From contig NZ_FRDJ01000010.1 in NCBI RefSeq assembly GCF_900143265.1, positions 1 to 64,000 on the forward strand: 64,000 nucleotides of DNA, read 5' to 3'. The stretch comes from Fervidobacterium gondwanense DSM 13020. GTDB lineage: Bacteria; Thermotogota; Thermotogae; Thermotogales; Fervidobacteriaceae. How positions within the stretch are numbered: position 1 is the stretch's first letter; every line of letters begins with the position of its first letter. The position numbers were made by a program, and so were the translations under genes. The notes beneath the pieces were generated by a model that ran no database searches, was not told the origin of the DNA, and was given only the letters and a program-made list of their open reading frames with translations. Below, piece after piece: positions 18,268 to 26,028 of the stretch.

Positions 18268-19347
18268 TCAGCGGGACACAACAACCTTACCTAAATCTCC
18301 GACTATTATCTGTACTCCTTTTGGTTTTCCATCGTTTTCAATGATTTCGACTTTCTTACCTATCAACGAAGAATCAATCCTGTACGAGAAATTCGATATC
18401 TTCACTTCGTCCATTAGGATAGAATTCTCTATCTCACAATTCTCAATAAGTGTGTTATTACCGATTGAAGTATAAGGTCCAATGTACGCATTTGAAATCG
18501 TGCAGTTATCACCGATAATCACAGGTCCTCTAATTACACTGTTCACTACCTCAGTGTTCTTTCCAATGCTCACTCTTCCCTGCAGTACCGATGTTGCTTC
18601 CACAGTACCTTCTATCTTAAACTCTTCAATTACATCGTCGAGGATCTTGTGATTTGCTTCAATCAAATCCTCAGGTTTTCCTGTATCCTTCCACCAACCG
18701 TAGATGATATGGCCCTCTACTGTCTCCTTGTTCTGAATCAACCAGTCTATAGCGTCTGTAATTTCCAGCTCATTCCTCCACGATGGCTTTATATTCGCAA
18801 TTCCCTCGAATATATCCTTTCTGAACAGATACAAACCGATTATCGCAAGATTTGAAGGTGGCTCTTTTGGCTTCTCAACGGTTTTAACAATCTTGCTTCC
18901 TTCCATGACAGCGATACCGAACCTTGTTGGGTCCTGAACTGGCGATAACATAATCAGAGCGCTGAGTTCCTTCTTCTCTTCGAATTCTTTGACAAAAGGT
19001 CGTATATCATCCATGATGAGGTTGTCGCCAAGATACATCATGAAATCTTCATCGCCGAGGAAATCCTTTGCCATCAGAACGGCATGAGCAAGCCCTTTTG
19101 GCTCTGGCTGAAGGATATATGAAAGCTTTACGCCATACTTAGAACCATCGCCAAGCGTTTCTTGGAAATCGTTGATATTTTCTGGGCTTACTATCATGCC
19201 TATCTCATGTATACCCACGCTCTTTATCTTCTCGATTGTGTAGAGTATAACTGGTTTATTTGCAACTGGAATAAGGTGTTTAGCTGTTGTGTAAGTAAGT
19301 GGTCTCAACCTTGTTCCTTTACCTGCGCACAGAATAATTGCCTTCAC
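18268..19347 (-). CDS. Sugar-1-phosphate nucleotidyltransferase, long RmlA type
   Basis: 359 residues. The N-terminal nucleotidyltransferase domain opens MKAIILCAGKGTRLRPLT and contains YLGDN as the metal/nucleotide site; the C-terminus (from about residue 245) is a left-handed beta-helix with hexapeptide repeats (SIGKNTEVVNSVIRGPVIIGDN). This is the layout of the long glucose-1-phosphate thymidylyltransferases that make dTDP-glucose for surface polysaccharide. GTG 19347 follows an SD (GAAGGGGG); the frame is open to 19395. UDP- or other NDP-sugar specificity is possible. Confidence 0.88.
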   Translation of the reverse strand: MKAIILCAGKGTRLRPLTYTTAKHLIPVANKPVILYTIEKIKSVGIHEIGMIVSPENINDFQETLGDGSKYGVKLSYILQPEPKGLAHAVLMAKDFLGDEDFMMYLGDNLIMDDIRPFVKEFEEKKELSALIMLSPVQDPTRFGIAVMEGSKIVKTVEKPKEPPSNLAIIGLYLFRKDIFEGIANIKPSWRNELEITDAIDWLIQNKETVEGHIIYGWWKDTGKPEDLIEANHKILDDVIEEFKIEGTVEATSVLQGRVSIGKNTEVVNSVIRGPVIIGDNCTISNAYIGPYTSIGNNTLIENCEIENSILMDEVKISNFSYRIDSSLIGKKVEIIENDGKPKGVQIIVGDLGKVVVSR

Positions 19348-19394
19348 TGACAATTCCCCCTTCCGATTGAATGTTGTAGCATTGTAGCAAATCA

Positions 19395-19422
19395 ATTATA
19401 TTACAAAATTTCGCATTTTCAA
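19395..19422 (-). promoter_or_regulatory. Promoter for rmlA-like / HAD / TPR / hisS operon
   Basis: Read on the minus strand: TTGAAA (19422-19417), 16-bp spacer, TATAAT (19400-19395), about 48 bp before the GTG start of the nucleotidyltransferase gene. Confidence 0.7.
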
Positions 19423-19548
19423 AGAAATTTACAGTTAAGAATTCTGTACATACACAAGTATACTGAAGAATCATTAAGAAACTGTGTGAACAAAGGCAGA
19501 TAATTAAAGACAGGTGTTATTTCTGATGTTAGTGAAAATTTGGACGAT

Positions 19549-19577
19549 TTGGATTGCTCATGCCCTAATGTTATCAT
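19549..19577 (+). promoter_or_regulatory. Probable promoter for glutamine synthetase
   Basis: TTGGAT (19549-19554), 17-bp spacer, TATCAT (19572-19577), 45 bp before the chosen glnA start. It is diverged from consensus, so moderate confidence. Confidence 0.5.
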
Positions 19578-19621
19578 TAAAATGCATAGCTATCGAAAAT
19601 CAAACTTTGGGAGGGACGAAA

Positions 19622-20992
19622 ATGAGCGCTTCTCATGTTTTGAAGCTTATCGAACAGGAAGGAATTAATTTTATCGACCTAAAAGTAGTTGACCTCTGGG
19701 GTAGATGGAGGCACGTAACATTAGCCAAGACAAACTTTTCCGAAAAGACTTTTACTGAAGGTGTAGGATTTGACGCGTCGAATCTTGGATATGCAGAAGT
19801 TTTCAGCAGCGATATGGTGATAATCCCAGATCCAGAAACAGCAATGATAGAAGAGTACGATAGCGAGAAAGTCCTCTCGATGATATGCGATGTCTACGAA
19901 GTAGAGAACATGACACCGTGCTCGCACGACCCGAGGACAATACTTAAAAAGACTCTCGAATCGATAAAAGACATAGCTGATGAAGTTTACCTCGGACCAG
20001 AGTACGAATTTCATATATTCGAAGACGTAAGATATGATGTAAAATCAAACAGAGTCATGTTCGAAATAGACAGTGCAGAAGGGTTTTGGAAATCGAGCGA
20101 GACAGGGGAGTATTTCATAGGCAGGAAGAAAGGATACCACAGAATCCCGCCATTTGACAAATTCATGGAAGTAAGAAACGCGATAGTCAAGAAACTTCTG
20201 GAATACGGCGTTCCGGTAAAATACCACCACCACGAGGTTGGCACATGCCAAGTTGAAATAGAACTTCCACTCGTTGAAGCTCTAAAAGCAGCGGACTACA
20301 CAATGATAGTCAAGCACGTTGCAAGGCTTGTGGCAAAACAATACGGCTACATCGTAACATTCATGCCAAAACCGATGTACGATGAAGCAGGAAACGGAAT
20401 GCACGTACATCAATTCTTAAAGAAGAATGGTAAAAACATCTTCAATGGCGACAAACTTTACAACCTTTCACAAGAAGCGCTCTACTACGTTGGTGGCATT
20501 TTGAAGAATGCACCAGCTCTCATGGCATTCACCAATCCGTCTACAAACTCATACAGACGTCTTGTCCCAGGATTTGAAGCGCCGACAAACGCAGTATTCG
20601 CACTTGCCAACAGAACATCGGCGATTAGAATACCTGCATACGTGAAAGACCCAGAAAAGCGCAGAATTGAATTCAGAACAATAGACGCCACATGCAACCC
20701 ATACCTTGGATATGCAGCCATGATACTTGCTGGCGTGGATGGAATAAGAAGAAAAATAGACCCAACCGCTGAAGGCTTTGGCCCATTTGAAGGAGACATG
20801 TACGAAAAAGAACTCAAACCACTTCCAAAATCGCTCGAAGAAAGCTGTAAAGCATTAGCTGAAAACAATCAATTCCTAACAACATTCCCGAAAGAACTAA
20901 TAACCCACTGGATAAATGCAAAACTTGTGGAAGAAAGACAAGTAAACGCAATACCTCATCCAAAAGAATACGACCTATACTTCGACGTTTAA
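19622..20992 (+). CDS. glnA: Glutamine synthetase, type I
   Basis: 456 residues from ATG 19622, which follows SD GGGAGGG; the frame is open 108 bp upstream across the promoter. It joins glutamate and ammonia using ATP. Visible are GPEYEFHIF (125-133, metal-binding Glu), the NGMHVHQF loop (258-265) and NPSTNSYRRLVPGFEAP (about 310-326). Length and sequence fit GSI, close to the alpha form that is feedback-regulated rather than adenylylated; the adenylylation status is an inference. The gene stands alone with its own terminator. Confidence 0.95.
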   Translation: MSASHVLKLIEQEGINFIDLKVVDLWGRWRHVTLAKTNFSEKTFTEGVGFDASNLGYAEVFSSDMVIIPDPETAMIEEYDSEKVLSMICDVYEVENMTPCSHDPRTILKKTLESIKDIADEVYLGPEYEFHIFEDVRYDVKSNRVMFEIDSAEGFWKSSETGEYFIGRKKGYHRIPPFDKFMEVRNAIVKKLLEYGVPVKYHHHEVGTCQVEIELPLVEALKAADYTMIVKHVARLVAKQYGYIVTFMPKPMYDEAGNGMHVHQFLKKNGKNIFNGDKLYNLSQEALYYVGGILKNAPALMAFTNPSTNSYRRLVPGFEAPTNAVFALANRTSAIRIPAYVKDPEKRRIEFRTIDATCNPYLGYAAMILAGVDGIRRKIDPTAEGFGPFEGDMYEKELKPLPKSLEESCKALAENNQFLTTFPKELITHWINAKLVEERQVNAIPHPKEYDLYFDV

Positions 20993-21022
20993 AAAATAGT
21001 TCCTCCTCGTACCAGTACCCCC

Positions 21023-21058
21023 AGCCCTCGCTTCCAGCCAGCGAGGGCTTTGTTTTTT
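21023..21058 (+). terminator. Terminator after glnA
   Basis: 10-bp stem (AGCCCTCGCT / AGCGAGGGCT) with a 7-nt loop, followed by TTGTTTTTT. Confidence 0.92.
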
Positions 21059-21070
21059 CAAAAAAATATA

Positions 21071-21099
21071 TTGACAATTTCATATTACTGATATATAAT
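21071..21099 (+). promoter_or_regulatory. Consensus promoter of the padR operon
   Basis: TTGACA (21071-21076), exactly 17 bp, TATAAT (21094-21099), both hexamers perfect. A palindrome overlaps the -10. Confidence 0.92.
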
Positions 21100-21104
21100 C
21101 AGTA
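21086..21104. promoter_or_regulatory. Candidate PadR operator
   Basis: Perfect inverted repeat TACTGAT-ATATA-ATCAGTA covers the whole -10 hexamer. The first gene downstream is a PadR regulator, so autorepression by occlusion of RNA polymerase is the natural reading. The palindrome is observed; its binding protein is inferred. Confidence 0.65.
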
Positions 21105-21147
21105 CTGTGAATTGACTAATACATACGAAAAGAAAGAAGGTGAGACG

Positions 21148-21522
21148 ATGAGGCGAAGATGCGGCTGTTCAGGACACGGAATGCATGGACCGCATAGATG
21201 CGAAGAGATGGGCTTTTCCATGGGAGATTTCTTAACAGCGGTTGTCTTAAATGAGCTTTCAAAAGGAGATATGCACGGATATGAGCTGTATGAAAGAGTT
21301 TCGAATTTGGAGTACTACCCATTCAAACACGATCAGAGCGTTCTCTACAGCCTTCTAAGAAAACTAAGTAACCACGGGCTTGTTGAGTATAGAATAGAAG
21401 AAGGTAGCGGAGCACCAAGAAAGGTTTACAGCATTACCGAAACTGGAAAAGAATACCTCAAAGAACTCAGAATCTATATTCAGAAACTCAAAGAATCATT
21501 TGAAGCGTTCTTGATGAGCTAA
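21148..21522 (+). CDS. PadR-family transcriptional regulator
   Basis: 124 residues. A short Cys/His-rich leader (RRRCGCSGHGMHGPHRC) precedes a winged-helix PadR domain (MGDFLTAVVLNELSKGDMHGYELYERV, then QSVLYSLLRKLSNHGLVEY and GAPRKVYSITETGKEYL; first motif at about residues 25-51). The N-terminal Cys and His residues are unusual for PadR and could sense metal or redox. ATG 21148 follows SD AAGGTGAG. It is followed 34 bp later by a His-rich NifX-like gene, giving a probable two-gene operon with self-control through the palindrome at 21086-21104. Confidence 0.88.
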   Translation: MRRRCGCSGHGMHGPHRCEEMGFSMGDFLTAVVLNELSKGDMHGYELYERVSNLEYYPFKHDQSVLYSLLRKLSNHGLVEYRIEEGSGAPRKVYSITETGKEYLKELRIYIQKLKESFEAFLMS

Positions 21523-21556
21523 ATAGTTAACAATTTCAAAAAAGGAGGGAACAAAG

Positions 21557-21985
21557 ATGAGATTTGCGATACCCACAAACGATAGTAAGATGGTTGCAGA
21601 TCACTTTGGAAGAGCTGAGTATTTCACGATAGTGGAAATCAAAGACGGAAAAGAGTTTGAAAGGAAACTTGTTGAAAATCTCCATGCAAAAGGTCACCAC
21701 GGACATCATGGACATCACGGACACGAAGAAACCCACGAAACCAGCTGCTGCAACGGACATGGAAACGGACACGGAAATGGAAACCATCATCACGGACATG
21801 ACGACGTATTCGAATCGACAGGACAGATAGACGCAGTCGTAGCAGTCAGGATGGGACAGCACATGTATGAAGAGCTCGTTGAAAGAAAAATAGACATCTA
21901 CCTTGTAGAGCCCGGAACATCAATCGACACGATTGTCTCAAAAATGATTTCTGGAGAATTGAAAAAGATAGAGCCGAGGAAATAA
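21557..21985 (+). CDS. NifX/NifB-like (dinitrogenase iron-molybdenum cofactor domain) protein with His-rich insert
   Basis: 142 residues. The beginning MRFAIPTNDSKMVADHFGRAEYF and the end (GQIDAVVAVRMGQHMYEEL, YLVEPGTSIDTIVS) match the NifX/NafY fold that carries metal clusters. The loop at about residues 46-78 is replaced by a stretch with GHHGHHGHHGHEE and HGNGHGNGNHHHGH, a likely metal-binding insert. It probably stores or ferries a transition metal or Fe-S precursor; no nif genes are nearby. SD AAAGGAGGG precedes the ATG. Confidence 0.85.
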   Translation: MRFAIPTNDSKMVADHFGRAEYFTIVEIKDGKEFERKLVENLHAKGHHGHHGHHGHEETHETSCCNGHGNGHGNGNHHHGHDDVFESTGQIDAVVAVRMGQHMYEELVERKIDIYLVEPGTSIDTIVSKMISGELKKIEPRK

Positions 21986-21996
21986 CGAGGTGAAGG

Positions 21997-22030
21997 ACAA
22001 CCCCCAGTTTAATAAGCTGGGGGTTGTTTG
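21997..22030 (+). terminator. Terminator after NifX-like gene
   Basis: Perfect 11-bp stem (ACAACCCCCAG / CTGGGGGTTGT) followed by TTGTTTGTTT. The inner arms match the hairpin at 23258-23279. Confidence 0.85.
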
Positions 22031-22067
22031 TTTATCCAAAGTCAAGACCGTTTGTTTGAACAACAAT

Positions 22068-22130
22068 CCCATTCTCTCAGTCAGAATATTGGAAGGTGTG
22101 TTGGCTTGAGGAGATGTACACAAGAATGGG
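22068..22130 (+). promoter_or_regulatory. Long-range inverted repeat covering an SD
   Basis: CCCATTCT (22068-22075) is complementary to AGAATGGG (22123-22130), the latter running into the SD GGGGGGAG (22128-22135) of the gene at 22137. Pairing would partly mask the ribosome site. The complementarity is observed; the regulatory role is speculation. Confidence 0.35.
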
Positions 22131-22136
22131 GGGAGT

Positions 22137-22652
22137 ATGATGAAAAAAAGTGTCAACTATTCGCATGATATTTGGTTAAGGTGCGATAGCAAGACAGGGT
22201 TGTACTATCTGACGACGGAAGTAAGAGGACTGAAGTTCAAGGAATACGGTTATCCAACATTAGAACGATACTTGGTTAAGGTGGGAGGGATGGAAAACCC
22301 CAGGGAAACGGAAAGAGTGTACATCAGCGACGCTCTGCTTAAATACTTTGGTTCTGACCTCCCGAAGTGCTTAGACGCAGAACTTATCAAGACAAAGCCC
22401 TGGACATATTACCTTGTTCCAAGCAACACTTTCCAAACATTCATTATCTTGCTTGACAAAGGTGGGTTAGTCACTTTTGTCGAAAAACTGCCGAGAAACA
22501 CTCGAAATTTTGTAATCCTGCCTGCGAGTGAAGTACAGTGGGATTTGGTGGTTCTCACACTGCCAAAGAAAAGAAGAAAAGAAGCAAAAATCACGTATGC
22601 AGCCTTTTCAGGATGTTGCGGCACGAGAATGGAAATAATCATAACACCTTAG
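22137..22652 (+). CDS. Protein of unknown function
   Basis: 171 residues that I do not recognise. It starts MMKKSVNYSHDIWLRCD after SD GGGGGGAG. It is soluble and basic, with a Lys/Arg patch (LPKKRRKEAK) near the C-terminus and CC in the end segment FSGCCGTRMEIIITP. No signal peptide or known motif. It lies between two hairpins sharing ACCCCCAG/CTGGGGGT arms, beside degenerate CRISPR-like repeats, so it may belong to a transferred or eroding segment. Confidence 0.6.
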   Translation: MMKKSVNYSHDIWLRCDSKTGLYYLTTEVRGLKFKEYGYPTLERYLVKVGGMENPRETERVYISDALLKYFGSDLPKCLDAELIKTKPWTYYLVPSNTFQTFIILLDKGGLVTFVEKLPRNTRNFVILPASEVQWDLVVLTLPKKRRKEAKITYAAFSGCCGTRMEIIITP

Positions 22653-22780
22653 GGGGAGATTATAAGGCCGGAGTTGCCGCGGATTTAGAGTAGACTCCAC
22701 CTTTTTATTCCCTTCTCTCTTCACAGTTTATGTTGACTATTGTATATACTGATATTTGTATTAACCGTTAACAAGAAAAA
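22653..22780. other. Intergenic, no gene seen
   Basis: Contains an imperfect GGAGT...ACTCC stem followed by TTTTTATT (about 22672-22708) that may end the unknown gene. Nothing else recognised before the promoter at 22768. Confidence 0.4.
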
Positions 22781-22798
22781 CAATTTCCATGGTATAAT
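22768..22798 (+). promoter_or_regulatory. Promoter in front of relic CRISPR repeats
   Basis: Extended -10 TGGTATAAT (TATAAT at 22793-22798) with a possible TTAACA -35 at 22768-22773 (19-bp spacer). The first repeat-like unit starts 12 bp downstream, the position expected of a CRISPR leader promoter. Confidence 0.5.
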
Positions 22799-22809
22799 AC
22801 AATGTAGCT

Positions 22810-23258
22810 GAGCGACTCTATGAGGGGTTGAAATTCTAAGATCTAATATGCCACAAACCACAGGAACTATGGTGTTAAAAAGGCTGTTTATTGGCAAATA
22901 TCTTTGTACATTCCCATAAAATTTCGACACAGTTTGCGGATCCAGTGAAGCGTTCCTAACTATTCTCACAAACTTTCTAAAGGTGTTTAGATTATATATT
23001 GCTGCATGATTTCTTCTTTTGAAATTTTAGAACTTTGTGAACCTGTCTTATATTAACTATGAGGGATTTAAAGCCATGACAAGGCCTGATTAGTGGAAGT
23101 GGTACTGGGGAAACGGAAAAGTCAGTATAGCACAGAGTTTGAGCTTCCCTACAAGGGATTGAAACAATTGTGAGCGTCGCTATGAGGGTTTGAAACATAT
23201 GGCTCTTGTTTTTTCCTCATAGTGATATGTTTTGAGCTTCCCTATAAGGGTGTAAAGA
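22810..23258 (+). CRISPR. Degenerate CRISPR-like repeats (relic array)
   Basis: Five copies of a diverged unit, consensus core about CTATGAGGGATTGAAAC. Copies are at 22810-22834, about 23051-23073, 23141-23165 (GAGCTTCCCTACAAGGG + ATTGAAAC, preceded by GTTT), 23172-23196 and 23234-23258. The 3' ATTGAAAC end is the classic 8-nt crRNA tag of type I-B/III repeats. Spacing is irregular (core-to-core about 239, 92, 31 and 62 bp), so units have been lost and mutated. No cas gene is adjacent. Repeat homology is observed; array ancestry is a strong inference. Confidence 0.6.
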
Positions 23259-23279
23259 CCCCCAGCGAAAGCTGGGGGT
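23258..23279. terminator. Hairpin at the end of coaE
   Basis: Perfect 9-bp stem (ACCCCCAGC / GCTGGGGGT) closed by a GAAA tetraloop. Plus-strand flank is TATTTATTC, which suits termination of the relic-array transcript; the minus-strand flank is poorly T-rich for coaE. Confidence 0.65.
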
Positions 23280-23809
23280 TATTTATTCACATATTTTTCG
23301 TATATCTTCTCTAATCTTTCCTGCAGTTCTTCAATCTTACTGTTATTTTCAACCACTATTCCCTCTTCAACAATATCTTCCTGCCTTTTCAGTATCTCTT
23401 CAATTGTCTTTTCGTCGTACCGTCCGCTTAGACGTTCTCTTATCGTTTCAGGACTTGCAACAACTGTTATCGTCAAATCGCAATTCTTAATCCCAAGCCT
23501 TCTTTTTATCGCTGCTTCTATGACTATGTCTTTCCCTTTCAGCTCTTCGAGCCTTTTGTCTAATAGTTTCAACATTGTAGGGTGTACTATCTGCTCGAGC
23601 TGTCTTAATTTCTCTTCTGATGCAAAGACTATCTTTCCTACTTCTTTTCTGTCGTCAGTTCCGAACGTTTTCTTGATTACTTCTTTGTTTATCTCAAATG
23701 CCTTATGACCCAGTTCATCTACGTTTATGTACTCAAACCCTTTACCAACAAAAAACTTTGAGACAGTGCTTTTTCCAGTGGCTATCTTCCCCGTGACACA
23801 GATGGTCAT
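23279..23809 (-). CDS. coaE: Dephospho-CoA kinase
   Basis: 176 residues. Last step of coenzyme A synthesis: phosphorylates the 3'-hydroxyl of dephospho-CoA with ATP. The N-terminal P-loop reads GKIATGKSTV (7-16) and the family motif NVDELGHKA follows at about 29-37. Slightly shorter than the usual ~200 residues. Its start overlaps the end of the small upstream gene by 4 bp. CoaBC, an earlier step in the same pathway, is encoded at 31745-32917. Confidence 0.9.
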   Translation of the reverse strand: MTICVTGKIATGKSTVSKFFVGKGFEYINVDELGHKAFEINKEVIKKTFGTDDRKEVGKIVFASEEKLRQLEQIVHPTMLKLLDKRLEELKGKDIVIEAAIKRRLGIKNCDLTITVVASPETIRERLSGRYDEKTIEEILKRQEDIVEEGIVVENNSKIEELQERLEKIYEKYVNK

Positions 23810-24027
23810 AGCAACCTTTCACCGAGAACTTTGTCCTTCATCTTCTCATATTCGTCGTTGTTCAAAATCATGAGGCTTATGTCATCATCTATCGTTTCTG
23901 AAAGTTTCTTTACAGCATCCTGCACTGTTTTTTCATCTTTGACGACAACCACAAATTCTTCATCTTTTAGAAATATTGCAACTGGATCGAAAATTGTTTT
24001 GAGGATTTCGACGTATTCTTTCATCAT
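23806..24027 (-). CDS. Small protein of unknown function
   Basis: 73 residues ([20 protein letters not shown] ... VLGERLL), acidic and probably alpha/beta, not recognised. It sits tightly between pgi (4-bp overlap at its start) and coaE (4-bp overlap at its stop), which strongly supports that it is translated. No motif suggests a function. Confidence 0.7.
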   Translation of the reverse strand: MMKEYVEILKTIFDPVAIFLKDEEFVVVVKDEKTVQDAVKKLSETIDDDISLMILNNDEYEKMKDKVLGERLL

Positions 24028-25385
24028 TCTACTTCAACCTTTCTCTGTGCAGAATCTTGGTAATTGTATTCCTCAAATCCGCCTCTTCCCATGAGTGCGT
24101 ATGTTATCTTCTTTCCAAGCTCGACACCCGGCTGGTCATATGGGTTTATATTTAGCAGATGTCCAGCGATAGCAGTTGCGAGTTCGTAGTACATGATGAA
24201 CTGTCCAAGGTGGTACTCGTCAATTTTCGGGAAGTTTACGGTTATCGATGGTCTTCCGTGCTTTGCAAGTGCAAGCTGCGTTCCTGTTTGTTCACTGTTG
24301 AGGAGTGTTGAGAGTTTCTTGCCACCCAAGTATGCCAGCTCTGGTTCGTTTTCGTGGAGTTTTGGAATTGTTATTTCTCTTTCGAACTGCTCAGTTCTCA
24401 AGAATGTGATTATCTTGTCATCTGGACCTTCGTTGTAGAGCTGTACTTGTGAGTGCTGGTCTACCGCACCGAGTGCTTTAACCGGTGTCTGACCAACGTT
24501 CACTTTATTTCCATCGTTGTCGTACATCTTTCCGAGGCTCTCTGCCCAAAGCTGTCTGTACCAGTCAGCGAGGTAATACAATCTGTTCGAATATGCCATC
24601 ATAACAGAGATATTTCTGCCTTTTTTGTAATGCAAGTAATGTGTTACTGCAAGCAACGCTGCAGGATTTTCCCAAAGCGGCGATTTTATGGTTTTTTCGT
24701 AAGCGTCCTTTGCGCCGATTATGAGTTCTTCAATATCCAAACCTGCTGCTTTGGCAGAAAGCAATCCAACTGGAGTAAGGACGCTGAACCTTCCGCCAAC
24801 ATCTGGTGGTATATCAAGCATGCGTATGCCTTCGCTTCTTCCGAGTCTTCTCAGTACACCTTTTTCCGGGTCTGTTGTGAAGATTATATGTTCCTTCGGG
24901 TCTAATCCGTACGCATCGAGTATTCCGCGAACAATGAGGTAGTTTGCCATTGGCTCTGCCGTTGTACCAGACTTAGAGATTATATTGAATAGCGTTGTCT
25001 TCGGGTTTATACAATCAAGCACAGCGGCGAGATTATCTGGATCCACGTTGTCAACGACGAAAATCCTCAAAAATCCGTTTCTTTCTTCAACATTCATAGA
25101 ATTCCAGTTGAACGGTCTTAGTGCGTTTTGAAGGGCGATATTTCCAAGTGCTGAACCGCCAATACCAAGCACTACGAGACTGTCGAATGTGAAGATAAAA
25201 TCGCTCAGTTCGTTTACCGAGTCTATCCATTTTCTTGTAAGAACGGCATTAACGAAGCCTGGTTTGTTTTCGTCAAGCTTTTTCAAGAATTCTTCCACTT
25301 TTCCGGAGTAAGAATCTATTTCTGTGTAATCAAGCCCTCCTGCAACATTCTCAGAGAGGGTGTAAGTCAAATCGAACTTTAACAC
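24024..25385 (-). CDS. pgi: Glucose-6-phosphate isomerase
   Basis: 453 residues. Interconverts glucose-6-phosphate and fructose-6-phosphate in glycolysis. The sugar-phosphate site is visible as [19 protein letters not shown] and [12 protein letters not shown]; the C-terminal half has the catalytic region [16 protein letters not shown]. Length matches the shorter bacterial PGIs of Thermotogae and Bacillus. Starts at GTG 25385 after SD GGAGGTG. First gene of a leftward pgi-73 aa-coaE operon. Confidence 0.95.
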   Translation of the reverse strand: MLKFDLTYTLSENVAGGLDYTEIDSYSGKVEEFLKKLDENKPGFVNAVLTRKWIDSVNELSDFIFTFDSLVVLGIGGSALGNIALQNALRPFNWNSMNVEERNGFLRIFVVDNVDPDNLAAVLDCINPKTTLFNIISKSGTTAEPMANYLIVRGILDAYGLDPKEHIIFTTDPEKGVLRRLGRSEGIRMLDIPPDVGGRFSVLTPVGLLSAKAAGLDIEELIIGAKDAYEKTIKSPLWENPAALLAVTHYLHYKKGRNISVMMAYSNRLYYLADWYRQLWAESLGKMYDNDGNKVNVGQTPVKALGAVDQHSQVQLYNEGPDDKIITFLRTEQFEREITIPKLHENEPELAYLGGKKLSTLLNSEQTGTQLALAKHGRPSITVNFPKIDEYHLGQFIMYYELATAIAGHLLNINPYDQPGVELGKKITYALMGRGGFEEYNYQDSAQRKVEVE

Positions 25386-25476
25386 GTTAAGGCACCTCCG
25401 TTTTTTGCTCTCTTAATATTCTAATCTAAATATTACAACGATTGATTGCTAAGTCTGTTTTCTGATTTTTAAAGAA

Positions 25477-25989
25477 TTAATACTTGATAGGTGCAATTAT
25501 TGGAAGATCCTTAAGCAAATCCCTTGGATTAAGGTATGTGAGCTCAATTAAAAACGCACTTGCAACGACTTGACCTCCAACTTTTTCGACCAATCTCTTA
25601 AGTGCCAAAGCAGTACCGCCAGTTGCAAGAACATCGTCGACGATTAGTACTTTTTGCCCGGGTTTTATAGCATCTTCGTGTATATGGAGTTCCGCTTTCC
25701 CGTACTCGAGTTCGTATGTATCGCTTATCGTTTTGTATGGGAGTTTTCCAGGTTTTCTCACAGGAACAAATCCATTGTTTAGAATATATGCAAGTGGAGC
25801 GCCTATCATGAATCCTCTTGCTTCTGGACAGACAATAACGTCGAACTCGTATTTCTTTGCTTCTTCAACAATCGTATCGATAGCGTGTTTAAAAGCTGTT
25901 GAGTCTTTGAGAAGAGGGGTTATATCTCTGAATATAACTCCTTTTTGTGGGAAGTCTGGAATGTCTCTTATAAATGCCTTTAGGTCCAC
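25477..25989 (-). CDS. apt: Adenine phosphoribosyltransferase
   Basis: 170 residues from GTG 25989, giving the usual start MDLKAFIRDIPDFPQKGV. An in-frame GTG at 26001 lies inside the SD (GGAGG 26001-26005), so the later start is preferred. Salvages adenine to AMP using PRPP; the PRPP loop VLIVDDVLATGGT is at residues 114-126. Confidence 0.95.
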   Translation of the reverse strand: MDLKAFIRDIPDFPQKGVIFRDITPLLKDSTAFKHAIDTIVEEAKKYEFDVIVCPEARGFMIGAPLAYILNNGFVPVRKPGKLPYKTISDTYELEYGKAELHIHEDAIKPGQKVLIVDDVLATGGTALALKRLVEKVGGQVVASAFLIELTYLNPRDLLKDLPIIAPIKY

Positions 25990-26028
25990 TTTGAAATGCA
26001 CCTCCGTTTTGTTTTTTACGCATATATT

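Noticed and set aside
19514-19621. N-terminal extension of glutamine synthetase
   Set aside because: Non-homologous, without an SD, and overlapping a probable promoter; ATG 19622 has a strong SD and gives the normal length.
21997-23279. IS200/IS605-type insertion element suggested by the two similar hairpins
   Set aside because: No TnpA or TnpB-like protein lies between them and no target-site features are visible; the hairpins also work as terminators.
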